39,990 bases of DNA from an uncultured Caulobacterales bacterium. GTDB taxonomy: Bacteria; Pseudomonadota; Alphaproteobacteria; Caulobacterales; Maricaulaceae. This document shows, piece by piece, positions 1-8,848 of the stretch. A model generated the notes under the pieces. The model did no database searches. It saw nothing but the letters and a program-made list of their open reading frames with translations, and had not been told where the DNA came from. The stretch lies in the NCBI GenBank assembly GCA_937923965.1, contig CALDTL010000024.1, forward strand, positions 1-39,990. The letters run 5' to 3'. Within the stretch, counting starts at the first letter, position 1. Each line of letters starts with the position of its first letter. The position numbers and the translations under genes were made by a program.

Positions 1-1066
1 CGTCAAGTTAAGCGCCAGCACAGCTGATTTATATTACGACACGATCACAGAGGCCCTTCAAACAGAGGCCTTCCGCCCTCGCTCTATTTTAGACACCTTC
101 AATGTGGAGTTCATCGCCACAACGGAAGGCGCAACTGATACGCTTCCCCACCATGACAAAATTATCCGTGACGGCTGGGGACATCGCGTCGTGACAACTT
201 TCCGCCCGGATGATGTCCTCGACCCCGATCATCACGGCTTTAGAAAAAACATTGAAAAAATAGGCGAACTCACCGGTCATGATAGTTTATCTTGGACAGG
301 ATATCTTTCGGCGCTGCGCGAGAGGCGCGGATATTTCAAAGCGCGCGGCGCAACAGCGACGGATCATGGACACCCAAGTCCTGCAACTCGAAATTTTTCG
401 ACTGCCAAAGCCGAAAGTCTCTTTCTAAAATGTCTAGCGGGTGACGCCGCAGCCTCTGAGCGCGAAGACTTCCGCGGGCAAATGCTGACAGAAATGGCGA
501 AAATGAGTCTCGATGACGGGCTCGTCATGCAACTCCACCCCGGCAGTTGCCGCAATCATAATCAATCGCTCTTTGAAACTTTCGGTGCGGATAAGGGCGC
601 CGACATTCCGAAACGTGTGAGTTACACAGACCATCTAAAACCGCTTCTCGATGTTGTCGGCAATGAAACGAATTTCAAACTCATCTTATTTACACTAGAC
701 GAAAGCAATTACGCCCGAGAGTTAGCGCCCCTTGCGGGTCATTACCCCTGCCTGCTGCTCGGCCCGCCGTGGTGGTTCCATGACAGCCCGGAAGGTATGA
801 TGCGCTTCCGCAGCCAGGTCACAGAAACCGCCGGATTTTACAATACAGCGGGGTTTAATGATGACACGCGCGCCCTACTCTCAATCCCTGCCCGTCATGA
901 CCTCGCCCGCCGGATGGATTGCCGCTTCCTGGCTGAACTCGTCTGTGAAGGCCGCATCGACCAAGATGATGCCGATGAAATCATCCAAGACCTTTCGGTT
1001 AATCTCGTCCGGCGCGCCTATAAATTACCGCAGCCTGCAGCAGTCAAATTATCCGCCGCCGAGTAG
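1..1066 (+). CDS. uxaC: Uronate isomerase (glucuronate isomerase), 5'-truncated by the window edge
   Basis: Isomerises D-glucuronate to D-fructuronate (or galacturonate to tagaturonate) in the cytoplasm, the entry step for saturated uronic acids. The reading frame is open from base 2, and about 354 C-terminal residues are visible, against roughly 470 for the family. Family-like stretches include FNVEFIATTE near the left edge, LHPGSCRNHN in the middle and GPPWWFHDSPEGM towards the end. The GTG at 104 is an internal valine (it corresponds to the FNVE segment), so it is not the start. In this locus the enzyme would process uronate released as a saturated sugar, complementing the KduI/KduD route for unsaturated uronate. 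The downstream FGE gene is convergent, 53 bp away. The family call is firm; the substrate (glucuronate rather than galacturonate) is inferred from context. Confidence 0.9.
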   Translation, partial: VKLSASTADLYYDTITEALQTEAFRPRSILDTFNVEFIATTEGATDTLPHHDKIIRDGWGHRVVTTFRPDDVLDPDHHGFRKNIEKIGELTGHDSLSWTGYLSALRERRGYFKARGATATDHGHPSPATRNFSTAKAESLFLKCLAGDAAASEREDFRGQMLTEMAKMSLDDGLVMQLHPGSCRNHNQSLFETFGADKGADIPKRVSYTDHLKPLLDVVGNETNFKLILFTLDESNYARELAPLAGHYPCLLLGPPWWFHDSPEGMMRFRSQVTETAGFYNTAGFNDDTRALLSIPARHDLARRMDCRFLAELVCEGRIDQDDADEIIQDLSVNLVRRAYKLPQPAAVKLSAAE

Positions 1067-1119
1067 ACCTGCGGAATAGCTAGGGCAATATGCGCACAAC
1101 TGAGGGCGCCCGAAAATCA

Positions 1120-2088
1120 TCAGTCTTTGGCCGTTTTAACTGTCCTAAATCCAATATGATTGGTCGAAAAATCGATCTCTTGTGGTTGACGGGCCGATGC
1201 ACGATACCGGCGACAGAAATTCTCGGCACACAGGAAGGACCCGCCCTTTATAGTATGGACCGGATTAGACCCCGGACTACCCCAAGGTGTATCCGTCCAT
1301 TCCCAGACATTACCAATCATATCATATAACCCATAAGCATTGGGGTCGTAACAGCCAACAGGAGACCGTAGATGATATCCATCCTCTCGTGTATTCTGGA
1401 TTGGGAATGCGCCCTGCCAAGTATTTGCCATCTCGTTTCCATCAGGCGATTTTTCACTTCCCCAAACGTATAATGTGTCTGCTCCGGCCTTTGCCGCATA
1501 CTCCCATTCTTCCTCCGTCGGCAGTCTGCGTCCTGCCCATTGCGCAAAAGCGCGGGCATCATCCAGCGTAACTTGAACAACAGGATGCGTCTCACGTCCG
1601 ATTATGGAACTCTCTGGGCCTTCGGGGTGACGCCAGTTTGCCCCCTCCACAAAGCGCCACCATGAAGGATGTGTTGCTGTTGGTTGAATAAAAACCGCGC
1701 CGCCTGGAACGTCGAAACCCGGTTGAATTTTTTCTGCTTCGGTTAAATAGCCCGTCGCCTCAATAAAGCTTTGGAATTGAACATTGGTGACTTCAACGGC
1801 ATCTATTTCAAAAGCGTCAAGTTTAACTCGGCGCGTTGGGCGTTCTTCAGGATACGCATCATTTGATCCAATGATGCCGCTCACTTTATCCAGCCTTATT
1901 GGACTTGGTAACACGTCCAAACAGACCTGCTGAGGCATCGCGTCAGCTATTTTGACTTCGCCGCGCTCGGGAGGGTTACAGCCTTGCAAGATAATTGATG
2001 CTAAAATTATAGGTCGATAGTCAAAATCCAAGCGCACTTTTCGGGGCTCCAGCTTCGCAATTATTGACGTAATTTCAGTGAAAAACAT
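1120..2088 (-). CDS. Formylglycine-generating enzyme (sulfatase-modifying factor), putative lipoprotein
   Basis: Oxidises the active-site cysteine of S1 sulfatases to formylglycine and so activates them. The 322-residue protein is an FGE-sulfatase (SUMF1) domain from about residue 70 to the end: an EVTN..F entry motif near 99, RLPTEEEWEYAA near 188, GNVWEWT near 259, and a C-terminal GGSFLCAENFC segment. Cys287 and Cys292 have the five-residue spacing of the two copper-binding catalytic cysteines of true FGEs, so this is likely an active enzyme and not just a C-type-lectin-fold relative. A short hydrophobic run ends in LQGC (Cys37), which may be a lipobox and would place it in the envelope. 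The N-terminus is uncertain: the ATG at 2088 lacks a good ribosome binding site and about 22 residues precede the hydrophobic run. The two S1 sulfatases at 15984 and 25709 are the obvious clients. Confidence 0.88.
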   Translation of the reverse strand: MFFTEITSIIAKLEPRKVRLDFDYRPIILASIILQGCNPPERGEVKIADAMPQQVCLDVLPSPIRLDKVSGIIGSNDAYPEERPTRRVKLDAFEIDAVEVTNVQFQSFIEATGYLTEAEKIQPGFDVPGGAVFIQPTATHPSWWRFVEGANWRHPEGPESSIIGRETHPVVQVTLDDARAFAQWAGRRLPTEEEWEYAAKAGADTLYVWGSEKSPDGNEMANTWQGAFPIQNTREDGYHLRSPVGCYDPNAYGLYDMIGNVWEWTDTPWGSPGSNPVHTIKGGSFLCAENFCRRYRASARQPQEIDFSTNHIGFRTVKTAKD

Positions 2089-2220
2089 ATATCAAACGAC
2101 AAGAAAAAATAGCGGTTTTACCTTTTCTAACATCAAATAATCAAGCATCGACCATATTCAGATGGGTAACCTTAAGGCCATGAGGCTCTGCATAGTCGTT
2201 AGTTTACCGCACCTTTTTAC

Positions 2221-3669
2221 TCAATCGGGATCTTTAAGTCTGACGACTGGCCCATTGTCGCCAACTAAATACATACGGCGCCATTCAGAGCCGTCTGGTT
2301 TTTCCGCGATAATCATTCGCGCGTCAGGATGTGCATTTTTAATGAAGGCACTTGCGGCCGAACCTGGACTGTCGAGATTACTTAACGACTTTGGTCTGGT
2401 TAGTATTTCGTCTCCTGGCGCCACTTTGAAATCCCCAAACTCCAACAAGACATCTCCGCGGGTGAAGCTTTGTCCGGAGTTTTGACTTTCCCACCAGCCC
2501 ACCTTGGTTTTATTTGTCTTCGGATCAATTCCGCTCAGGAGAAAGCGCACAGACTCTCCGTCGACTAAAAAGTCACCGCGCCCTATCGGTAATCCGTTTT
2601 TTACATCACCAACCCAGCCCTCACCATTCCACGCAAAATAACTCGCATGTTTCGGTCCGCCTATTTGCCAGCCTATATCCTCACCAATATAAGCGTTAAT
2701 GTGAGGCATCCCGCTGGCATCAACTTTCGTCATCCCATTGAACGTCCACATTTCGCCCGTATTTACCGCTAGGGCTTTTTCATCCGCGACGTCTTTTGTG
2801 ATGGGGAGTTGTAACGCTTCGCCGGTGACATTGCTCCAAATATTATTCTTTGTATCGAACTTCGCGAAATATAGATTTTTACGTTCCGTCGAATGTCCAC
2901 CCCGATTGTTGCGCGGCGCGCCTCTGTCCCAACAATAGTGATAGTCAAACCCTATCACAATTTCGTCGTTCAACCCCTTAGACACCGAAGCATACCAACT
3001 GTCACTGCCGATATCATCGTCGCGGCGTTTTGATTTTAAAAATGAAACAGGCTTTGCAAATGTCAGTCCGTTATCAACGGACTTTTGATAGACCCAGTCA
3101 CTGCGATGCGCCCCATGGCGGTAAAACAGATAGATATCACCATTATCCATTTTAATCGCCTGATTGTAAGTCCCGAAGGGAGGCACATTATTCAGATCCC
3201 TCCAACTCGTGATATCATACGGGTTTAGCGAGACAGCATGGCGATTTTCACCTGAATGATGACCTCCCAAAGAGTTGTCTCCATGGAGCAATTTATCGCC
3301 GCCATGTCCTCCGTAAAATATGTGAATATAGCCCTCATCATCGATAATCATTGTGGGTTTGCCATGGCTGTCGATTTTCTTTGTAGGGTCCTTGCCAAGT
3401 ATGCTGGTACCCGCCTGAAAGGGGCCGTTCCATGTTCCGTTTTGATGATTATAAGCGGCGACATAAGGGTCTTCATTGGGGCCTTGATAAGCGACATATG
3501 TAATCCCATTAACATGTTCTCCCGCCGGATGCTGCACGACCGCAACACCCTCTCCAAATCCATTTTCAGCAAAATAGGGTGTCGTAGCATCGCCATTTGA
3601 TGGGTTGGGTGAACAGCCCGCGAGAAAAATAAATATACTACCCAACAGGCCTTTAGATATTTTGTTCAT
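2221..3669 (-). CDS. BNR_4-repeat polysaccharide lyase-like lipoprotein, candidate ulvan lyase (PL24/PL25-like)
   Basis: Predicted to cut the rhamnose-uronate bond of ulvan by beta-elimination, leaving an unsaturated uronate. I chose the ATG at 3669 because GAGGAAA precedes it and a lipoprotein signal follows directly (hydrophobic run ending LAGC, Cys19). The mature part is one BNR_4-type beta-propeller domain (482 residues in all). Candidate catalytic residues are His122 in a GGHGG loop, His144 after GGHHSGEN, the YRHGAHRSDW segment near 183-192 and YHY near 243-245. Known PL24/PL25 ulvan lyases use two histidines with a tyrosine and arginine, and the spacing here is compatible. A paralogue begins at 39491. 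The gene is divergent from the DUF5060/GH3 pair, with an operator-like motif between them. Alternatives are another BNR_4 polysaccharide-active family; the exact PL family cannot be fixed by eye. Confidence 0.75.
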   Translation of the reverse strand: MNKISKGLLGSIFIFLAGCSPNPSNGDATTPYFAENGFGEGVAVVQHPAGEHVNGITYVAYQGPNEDPYVAAYNHQNGTWNGPFQAGTSILGKDPTKKIDSHGKPTMIIDDEGYIHIFYGGHGGDKLLHGDNSLGGHHSGENRHAVSLNPYDITSWRDLNNVPPFGTYNQAIKMDNGDIYLFYRHGAHRSDWVYQKSVDNGLTFAKPVSFLKSKRRDDDIGSDSWYASVSKGLNDEIVIGFDYHYCWDRGAPRNNRGGHSTERKNLYFAKFDTKNNIWSNVTGEALQLPITKDVADEKALAVNTGEMWTFNGMTKVDASGMPHINAYIGEDIGWQIGGPKHASYFAWNGEGWVGDVKNGLPIGRGDFLVDGESVRFLLSGIDPKTNKTKVGWWESQNSGQSFTRGDVLLEFGDFKVAPGDEILTRPKSLSNLDSPGSAASAFIKNAHPDARMIIAEKPDGSEWRRMYLVGDNGPVVRLKDPD

Positions 3670-3788
3670 ATCAAATTTCCTCACGCGATCGCTTAGCTTA
3701 ATCTGAGCTGGGGTTGCCAAAACCAAACCCTCAAATATCCACAAATTATAAGAGCCGGGGCAACTCACGGAATGATTACATCACTTTC

Positions 3789-3814
3789 AATCATTTTATT
3801 GCATAAATAATCAC
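3789..3814 (-). promoter_or_regulatory. Operator-like motif between the BNR_4 lyase and DUF5060/GH3 genes
   Basis: On the minus strand the site begins TGATTATTTATGCAATAAAA. It shares the TGATT...TGC core with sites at 14446, 23359, 23953, 34953 and 39272. It lies about 120 bp from each divergent start codon (3669 and 3934), almost exactly midway. The inner part forms TTTAT-TGC-ATAAA, a perfect 5-bp inverted repeat with a 3-base spacer, and the outer part repeats TGATT directly about 20 bp apart. The regulator is not shown by the sequence; the DeoR protein at 8849 is the nearest candidate. Confidence 0.7.
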
Positions 3815-3933
3815 ATCAAGATATAGAAAATTATAGGGAAGGCTGTGCGTTTCGACTGCTCTCGCATCCATTGGTGGGTCGCGGTCGGGAAATGCACTAG
3901 CAAATAAGAAACTACTCAAAAATTGAGAGCAAA

Positions 3934-6447
3934 ATGAAACAGCATACACAATCGAAAATACTGGCTGGTTTTTTCTCTATCTTCTTGATTTTCTTGGCAC
4001 CCAAAGCTCTCGCGCATGAGATTGAGAGTACCGACACGCTCTTTGAGCGCATGACGTTATCAATAGAAGGCCCCACCTCAGATGAGCGCGGCGAGATCAA
4101 TCCATTTTCAGACGTGCGTCTTGATTGGATAATTTCTAAAGGCGATAAAACATGGGCCGTTCCTGGGTATTTCGCAGCTTGCGGGGATGCCGCAAATACA
4201 GGCTGCACATCGGGCAATATTTGGCGCGCTCATTTTATCCCTTCCGAACTAGGCGAGTATGAATGGACTATAAGGTTCCGCAAAGGCACCGATATCGCTA
4301 TTCGCAATCCCGCAGGAACCCCTGTGGAGGGCGACGGACTTGAAGGGGAATTTTCTATCGACCGTCAATCTAGCGACCCCATCACAGCAAGGGGCACGCT
4401 CGCCTACACAGGGGAACAATATTACCGATATTCTGGTGACGATAGCCTGTTTTTCAAATTTGGGCCTGACGCACCTGAGAATATGCTGGCCTATTCTGAA
4501 TTTGACGCCACGCCGAATTACAAATCTTTTCGCAAAGATTGGGAGGCCCACCGCAAAGACTTCACGGCTAAGGGCCGTCCTTTTCTTTGGCGAGATGAAA
4601 AGGGCAAAGGCATATTAGGCACGTTTGAATATCTGGCCAAAGCAGGCGCAAATTCCGTCTCTATGTTACTCTGGAACACTGGCGGAGATGACCGCAACGT
4701 CTTCCCTCACCTCTTGGCGGTTGACGCGGATGACTATGTTTCAATGAAGCCCAAGAAACAATGGGAGTCTGGTGTTATTCAAGACAGGTTTGACGTTTCC
4801 AAATTGGAACAGTGGAAGCAAACATTCTTATATGCCGACTCACTGGGCATCCATTTGCATTTCAAACTTCAGGAAACAGAAAATAATCTATTTATGGATG
4901 ACAGTGCGCTCGGACGCACACGAAAGCTCTATATCAGAGAAATGATGGCGCGTTTCGGACACATGTTAGCGCTGAGTTGGAACATAGGCGAGGAGAACGT
5001 CCAGCACCCTGGCGATATTCGCCATATGAAAAAATACATTGCCGCTTATAATATCTACAACCACCCTATCGTTCTACACAGCTACCCCGACCAGAAAGAG
5101 CGGTATCGCCCGTTTCTGGGGGCTAACTCCGATTTAAACGGACTAAGTCTGCAGGGCCGCCAGGATGACTACTCAGATCTTCGCAGCGACGTCGTAGGCT
5201 GGGCGAACACCGTCAAACTCGCAGGCAAAAGTTTAGTTCTATCATATGACGAGCCGGGCCGCGCGGATGGCGGGGCAACGGTGGATATTGACTATCCCGA
5301 CGCATTGCTGCCCTCGAAGCGAGAGATCACTATTCCCGCAAAGCAGTTCCTGCGCGATGCCCTTTGGAATGCTCTGACAGCCGGCGCGAGCGGTGTGGAA
5401 GCTTATTATGGATATAAAACGGGATGCAGTGATTTAGACTGCCAAGATCACCGGACACGCGCGAGCCTCTGGCGCGGCGGAAAACACGCTTTGCATTTCT
5501 ATCAGAAATATGTGGGCGAAAAAGCCGTGGACATGCGGGCAAATGATGATGTGACCGTCGCCACCGACGACTATGTTTTCGCTAATCCGGGCGAGTTTTA
5601 CGTGATTATCCCGGGCGCCGAGGATGTCCAGCTACGGCTTGCGGGGATGCAAGGCAAATATATCGTTGATTGGTATGATCGCGACATGGGAGGCGAGTTA
5701 CAAAAGGGGTCAAAACCGTTTGTTCTCGGCGGCGCAAGCTCCATAACTGACCGAAATCGCAGGCGGCAGGGACCGTCAGCCGTTTCACTCGGTAACCCGC
5801 CATCAGGCGGAAGTGGACAATGGGCCATTATGGTGACGAGGTCTGGAGAAAATGACATTCGCGTTGAAGCGGAAGATTTCGTCACGCAGCGCCTCACAGA
5901 TAAACGAAAATGGTGCCGAAAGAAGGACTGCCCTGCAGACTGGCAAAACATTACGCCCGGAACAGAAGAGTATATCGCCATTACGCCCGACACACGATTG
6001 TCCCATGATGACCGCTTGATCCGGGGAGAAAATTTCACGAATAAACCAGGAAAGATGGCGGTTATCTCTTATGATGTTGACTTTCCGATGGCAGGTCGGT
6101 GGTATGTATGGGTCCGCACGTTCAGCAGAGGTAGCGAAGATAATAGTGTTCATGTTAGCTTGAATGGAGACTGGCCTGAAAGCGGCGCGCGGATGCAATA
6201 TTGCCCCGGCCGCAACCAGTGGTATTGGGACAATCGTCAACGCACCATTGAAGACCATTGCGGTGTCATTGGCGGAATATGGATAGACGTCCCCTCAGCT
6301 GGTCAACACAGCGTAGAATTTTCAATGCGCGAAGATGGTTTTGTCATGGACGCATTCTATCTCACGCTAAGTAGCCGAATGCCCGCCATCCTTCAAAAAG
6401 AGAATGATCAATCTAAATCCACTGAGATGAGAAAATACCATGAATAG
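3934..6447 (+). CDS. DUF5060-containing TIM-barrel glycoside hydrolase-like protein, secreted
   Basis: Probable secreted glycosidase of 837 residues; the activity is unknown. Residues 1-28 are a Sec signal with an ALA cleavage site. Residues about 35-145 look like a DUF5060 beta-sandwich (IWRAHFIPSELGEYEWTIRF). Residues about 160-600 look like a (beta/alpha)8 barrel. Candidate catalytic acids are Glu353/Glu354 in SWNIGEEN and Glu440 in LSYDEPGR, the layout expected of a retaining clan-A-like enzyme. From about 640 to 830 is a beta-rich module (RVEAEDF... then FSMREDGFVMDAFYLT) resembling carbohydrate-binding domains of marine polysaccharidases. The GH3 start codon lies inside its last codons, so the two are translationally coupled and probably act on the same fragment. 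Family-level GH assignment was not possible from the sequence alone. Confidence 0.75.
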   Translation: MKQHTQSKILAGFFSIFLIFLAPKALAHEIESTDTLFERMTLSIEGPTSDERGEINPFSDVRLDWIISKGDKTWAVPGYFAACGDAANTGCTSGNIWRAHFIPSELGEYEWTIRFRKGTDIAIRNPAGTPVEGDGLEGEFSIDRQSSDPITARGTLAYTGEQYYRYSGDDSLFFKFGPDAPENMLAYSEFDATPNYKSFRKDWEAHRKDFTAKGRPFLWRDEKGKGILGTFEYLAKAGANSVSMLLWNTGGDDRNVFPHLLAVDADDYVSMKPKKQWESGVIQDRFDVSKLEQWKQTFLYADSLGIHLHFKLQETENNLFMDDSALGRTRKLYIREMMARFGHMLALSWNIGEENVQHPGDIRHMKKYIAAYNIYNHPIVLHSYPDQKERYRPFLGANSDLNGLSLQGRQDDYSDLRSDVVGWANTVKLAGKSLVLSYDEPGRADGGATVDIDYPDALLPSKREITIPAKQFLRDALWNALTAGASGVEAYYGYKTGCSDLDCQDHRTRASLWRGGKHALHFYQKYVGEKAVDMRANDDVTVATDDYVFANPGEFYVIIPGAEDVQLRLAGMQGKYIVDWYDRDMGGELQKGSKPFVLGGASSITDRNRRRQGPSAVSLGNPPSGGSGQWAIMVTRSGENDIRVEAEDFVTQRLTDKRKWCRKKDCPADWQNITPGTEEYIAITPDTRLSHDDRLIRGENFTNKPGKMAVISYDVDFPMAGRWYVWVRTFSRGSEDNSVHVSLNGDWPESGARMQYCPGRNQWYWDNRQRTIEDHCGVIGGIWIDVPSAGQHSVEFSMREDGFVMDAFYLTLSSRMPAILQKENDQSKSTEMRKYHE

Positions 6448-8806
6448 ACGTGATATTTTGAAAAATATTGGAGCTACGGGGGCTGGAAGTGTTGCCCTTA
6501 CCGGCGCTGGTTGTGCAGGGGGAGAAATGTCAAGCGCATCGTCCAAACTCGATTTCAGGGATGCCTCTTTTTCCCCGTCACAACGGGCAAAAGCGCTCAT
6601 CTCTCAAATGACTCTTGAAGAAGCCGCCGCTCAATTAAATTGCCCCCGCGCCGCCGATGTCATGGCTGACCCGGATACTTTCCAATCTAATCACCCCTAT
6701 TTTGAATTTGGCATTGGCGGCGTTTACTCCGCTAGCCTAGATGCGGGACCTGCAGAGAACGCGCGGGCCGTCATAGCATTACAAGAGGCTGTTATTGAGC
6801 GTAGCAGATTTGGTATCCCTGCCTTTATCTTCGAAGAATGTCTTGCTGGCTTATTGGCGACAGGGGCAACTCAGTTTCCGCAAGCTATGGCCATGGCATG
6901 CGCCTTTAACCCCGCCTTAGTCGAAAAGGTTTTCAGTGCCACAGCGGCGGAGGCCCGGTCGCGCGGGTCGCAGGCCTGCTTCTCTCCCAATATAGATGTC
7001 TGCACAGACCCGCGTTGGGGACGCTCAGAAGAAACTTGGGGCGAAGATCCTTATGTGATTTCGAAATCTGCGAATGCTATTATCAAAGGCTTGCAAGGCG
7101 AAAAATCCGACTATTTGGCCGAAGATAAAATGGCCGTTAGCCTCAAACATTATGCCGGATATGGCCAAGGTATCGGTGGTCGCAATTTTGCGCCCTCTCA
7201 TATCGGCCCCGTCGAACTTCAAAATGTGACACTCGCCCCCTTCAGAACAGCCGTAAAGGACTCCGGCGCGATTGGCCTCATGGCCTCACACGGAGAGATT
7301 GACGGTGTTCCTGCCCATGCAGATGTCACGCTTTTGGATGACACGCTTCGCCGAGATTGGGGTTTTGATGGATATGTTGTCTCCGACTGGGACGACATAC
7401 GCCGAATCTATAGCCTTCACGGCGTGGCGGGCTCAGAAGCTGACGCGGCCATCATGGCCTTAAAGGCTGGTGTTGATATCGAGCTTGCGAACAATGGTGT
7501 TTACATGATGCTGCCGCAGCTCGTGCGCGACGGTAAAGTGAGTGAAAGTTTCGTGCGGCGCGCGGCCGAACGCATCTTGCGGGCGAAGTTCAAATGCGGG
7601 CTTTTTGACATGCCATTGGCCAAACCTGACCTCGCGCAACGACTTGCTCGCAATACCCCGCACAAAGCCCTCGCGCGCAAAATGGCCGAAGAATCAGCGG
7701 TTCTGTTGAAGAACGAAGGCAATCTCTTGCCGCTGAACCCAGAGAAAAAACAGCGTATCTTGGTTGTAGGGCCTAATGCCGCCTCGGTGCATCTCGGCGG
7801 ATATTCTCCGAAACCTCATCAGGGCGTCAGCCTGCTCGAGGGTATCCGTGACTATGCATCTGGCCGCGACATTGAGGTCGTCTACGCACCGGGCTGTAAA
7901 ATTACGGTTGGCGGTGAAGGCAATAATGAGATCGAAACAGACGCCGATGACACAGCTAGGTTTGCCTCTGAGGAAAGTAACCGTAAACTGATTGCTGAGG
8001 CAGCTGCTATGGCCCAGACCGCTGACACTATCATTTTAGCGGTTGGCGGTAATGAGCATACGGCGAGAGAAGCCTATTTCGCAGGTGACTCTCGCGGTGA
8101 CCGAGATGACATCGATCTATTTGGCGATCAGAACCAACTGATCGCAGCGCTTGTTGGGACCGGTAAGCCTATGGCGGCTGTCTTGATACATGGGCGCCCC
8201 TTATCCCCTCAATTGCTCGCGAAAGAATGTCCGGCCATTCTCGACGTCTTTTACCCAGGTGAAGAAGGTGGTCATGCCATTGCGAGACTATTATTTGGCG
8301 ACGTTAATCCCAGCGGTAAGTTACCCGTTACATTGGTTCGAAATGTGGGCCAAATTCCGGGGTTTTACTACCAACAACCCACGGGGCGATTCCGAAATTA
8401 TGTTGCGTCGGACTCAACCCCGCTATTCCCGTTCGGACATGGGCTGAGTTACACGAGTTTCGATGTTAGCGCCCCGCAAGTTCAAAGCGCCGAAGTGTCC
8501 GTGAACGGTGAGATTAAAGTAACCGCCCGTGTAAAAAACACCGGACGTCGGTTTGGCCAAGAAGTTGTCCAACTTTACATCCGAGATGAAATCGCGAGCC
8601 GTGCCCGGCCTATAAAGCAACTTCGCGGTTTTCAGAAAGTCGCATTGGAGCCCGGCGAAGAGCGCCAAGTGGAGTTCACCTTGGGTCCAAAGGAATTTGG
8701 CTTTTATGATGCGGATGGAAAGCTACTTTTAGAGCCCGGAAAACTGAAACTAATGGTCGGTGCAAATAGTCAAGAGCTGAAAAGTGTGACCGTGGCGCTC
8801 ACATAA
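6440..8806 (+). CDS. GH3 family glycosidase (candidate beta-xylosidase/beta-glucosidase), Tat lipoprotein
   Basis: Removes terminal beta-linked sugars; in an ulvan locus beta-xylose is the likely target, but beta-glucosidase is possible. The 788 residues start with a twin-arginine signal (MNRRDILKN) followed by a lipobox-like GAGC, so export is probably by Tat with lipid anchoring. The N-terminal GH3 barrel carries KHYAGYG near 235 and the nucleophile motif GYVVSDW with Asp316. The second domain starts near 425 (AEESAVLLKNEGNLLPL), and a fibronectin-III-like domain (QEVVQLYIRD to the end) closes the protein, which is the standard three-domain GH3 layout at normal length. The ATG overlaps the end of the upstream gene by 8 bases. 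It converges on the DeoR gene, leaving 42 bp between them. Confidence 0.9.
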   Translation: MNRRDILKNIGATGAGSVALTGAGCAGGEMSSASSKLDFRDASFSPSQRAKALISQMTLEEAAAQLNCPRAADVMADPDTFQSNHPYFEFGIGGVYSASLDAGPAENARAVIALQEAVIERSRFGIPAFIFEECLAGLLATGATQFPQAMAMACAFNPALVEKVFSATAAEARSRGSQACFSPNIDVCTDPRWGRSEETWGEDPYVISKSANAIIKGLQGEKSDYLAEDKMAVSLKHYAGYGQGIGGRNFAPSHIGPVELQNVTLAPFRTAVKDSGAIGLMASHGEIDGVPAHADVTLLDDTLRRDWGFDGYVVSDWDDIRRIYSLHGVAGSEADAAIMALKAGVDIELANNGVYMMLPQLVRDGKVSESFVRRAAERILRAKFKCGLFDMPLAKPDLAQRLARNTPHKALARKMAEESAVLLKNEGNLLPLNPEKKQRILVVGPNAASVHLGGYSPKPHQGVSLLEGIRDYASGRDIEVVYAPGCKITVGGEGNNEIETDADDTARFASEESNRKLIAEAAAMAQTADTIILAVGGNEHTAREAYFAGDSRGDRDDIDLFGDQNQLIAALVGTGKPMAAVLIHGRPLSPQLLAKECPAILDVFYPGEEGGHAIARLLFGDVNPSGKLPVTLVRNVGQIPGFYYQQPTGRFRNYVASDSTPLFPFGHGLSYTSFDVSAPQVQSAEVSVNGEIKVTARVKNTGRRFGQEVVQLYIRDEIASRARPIKQLRGFQKVALEPGEERQVEFTLGPKEFGFYDADGKLLLEPGKLKLMVGANSQELKSVTVALT

Positions 8807-8848
8807 CCAGCTAAAGACATTGCGCCAGCTTTTTCAAACAGCAAAATA

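Noticed and set aside
1090-1571. Open frames on the plus strand opposite the formylglycine-generating enzyme
   Set aside because: They overlap a clear conserved gene on the other strand and show no family features or ribosome binding sites.
5598-6258. 146- and 151-codon open frames antisense to the DUF5060 gene
   Set aside because: No signal, domain or ribosome binding site; the opposite strand encodes a conserved secreted protein with a continuous frame.
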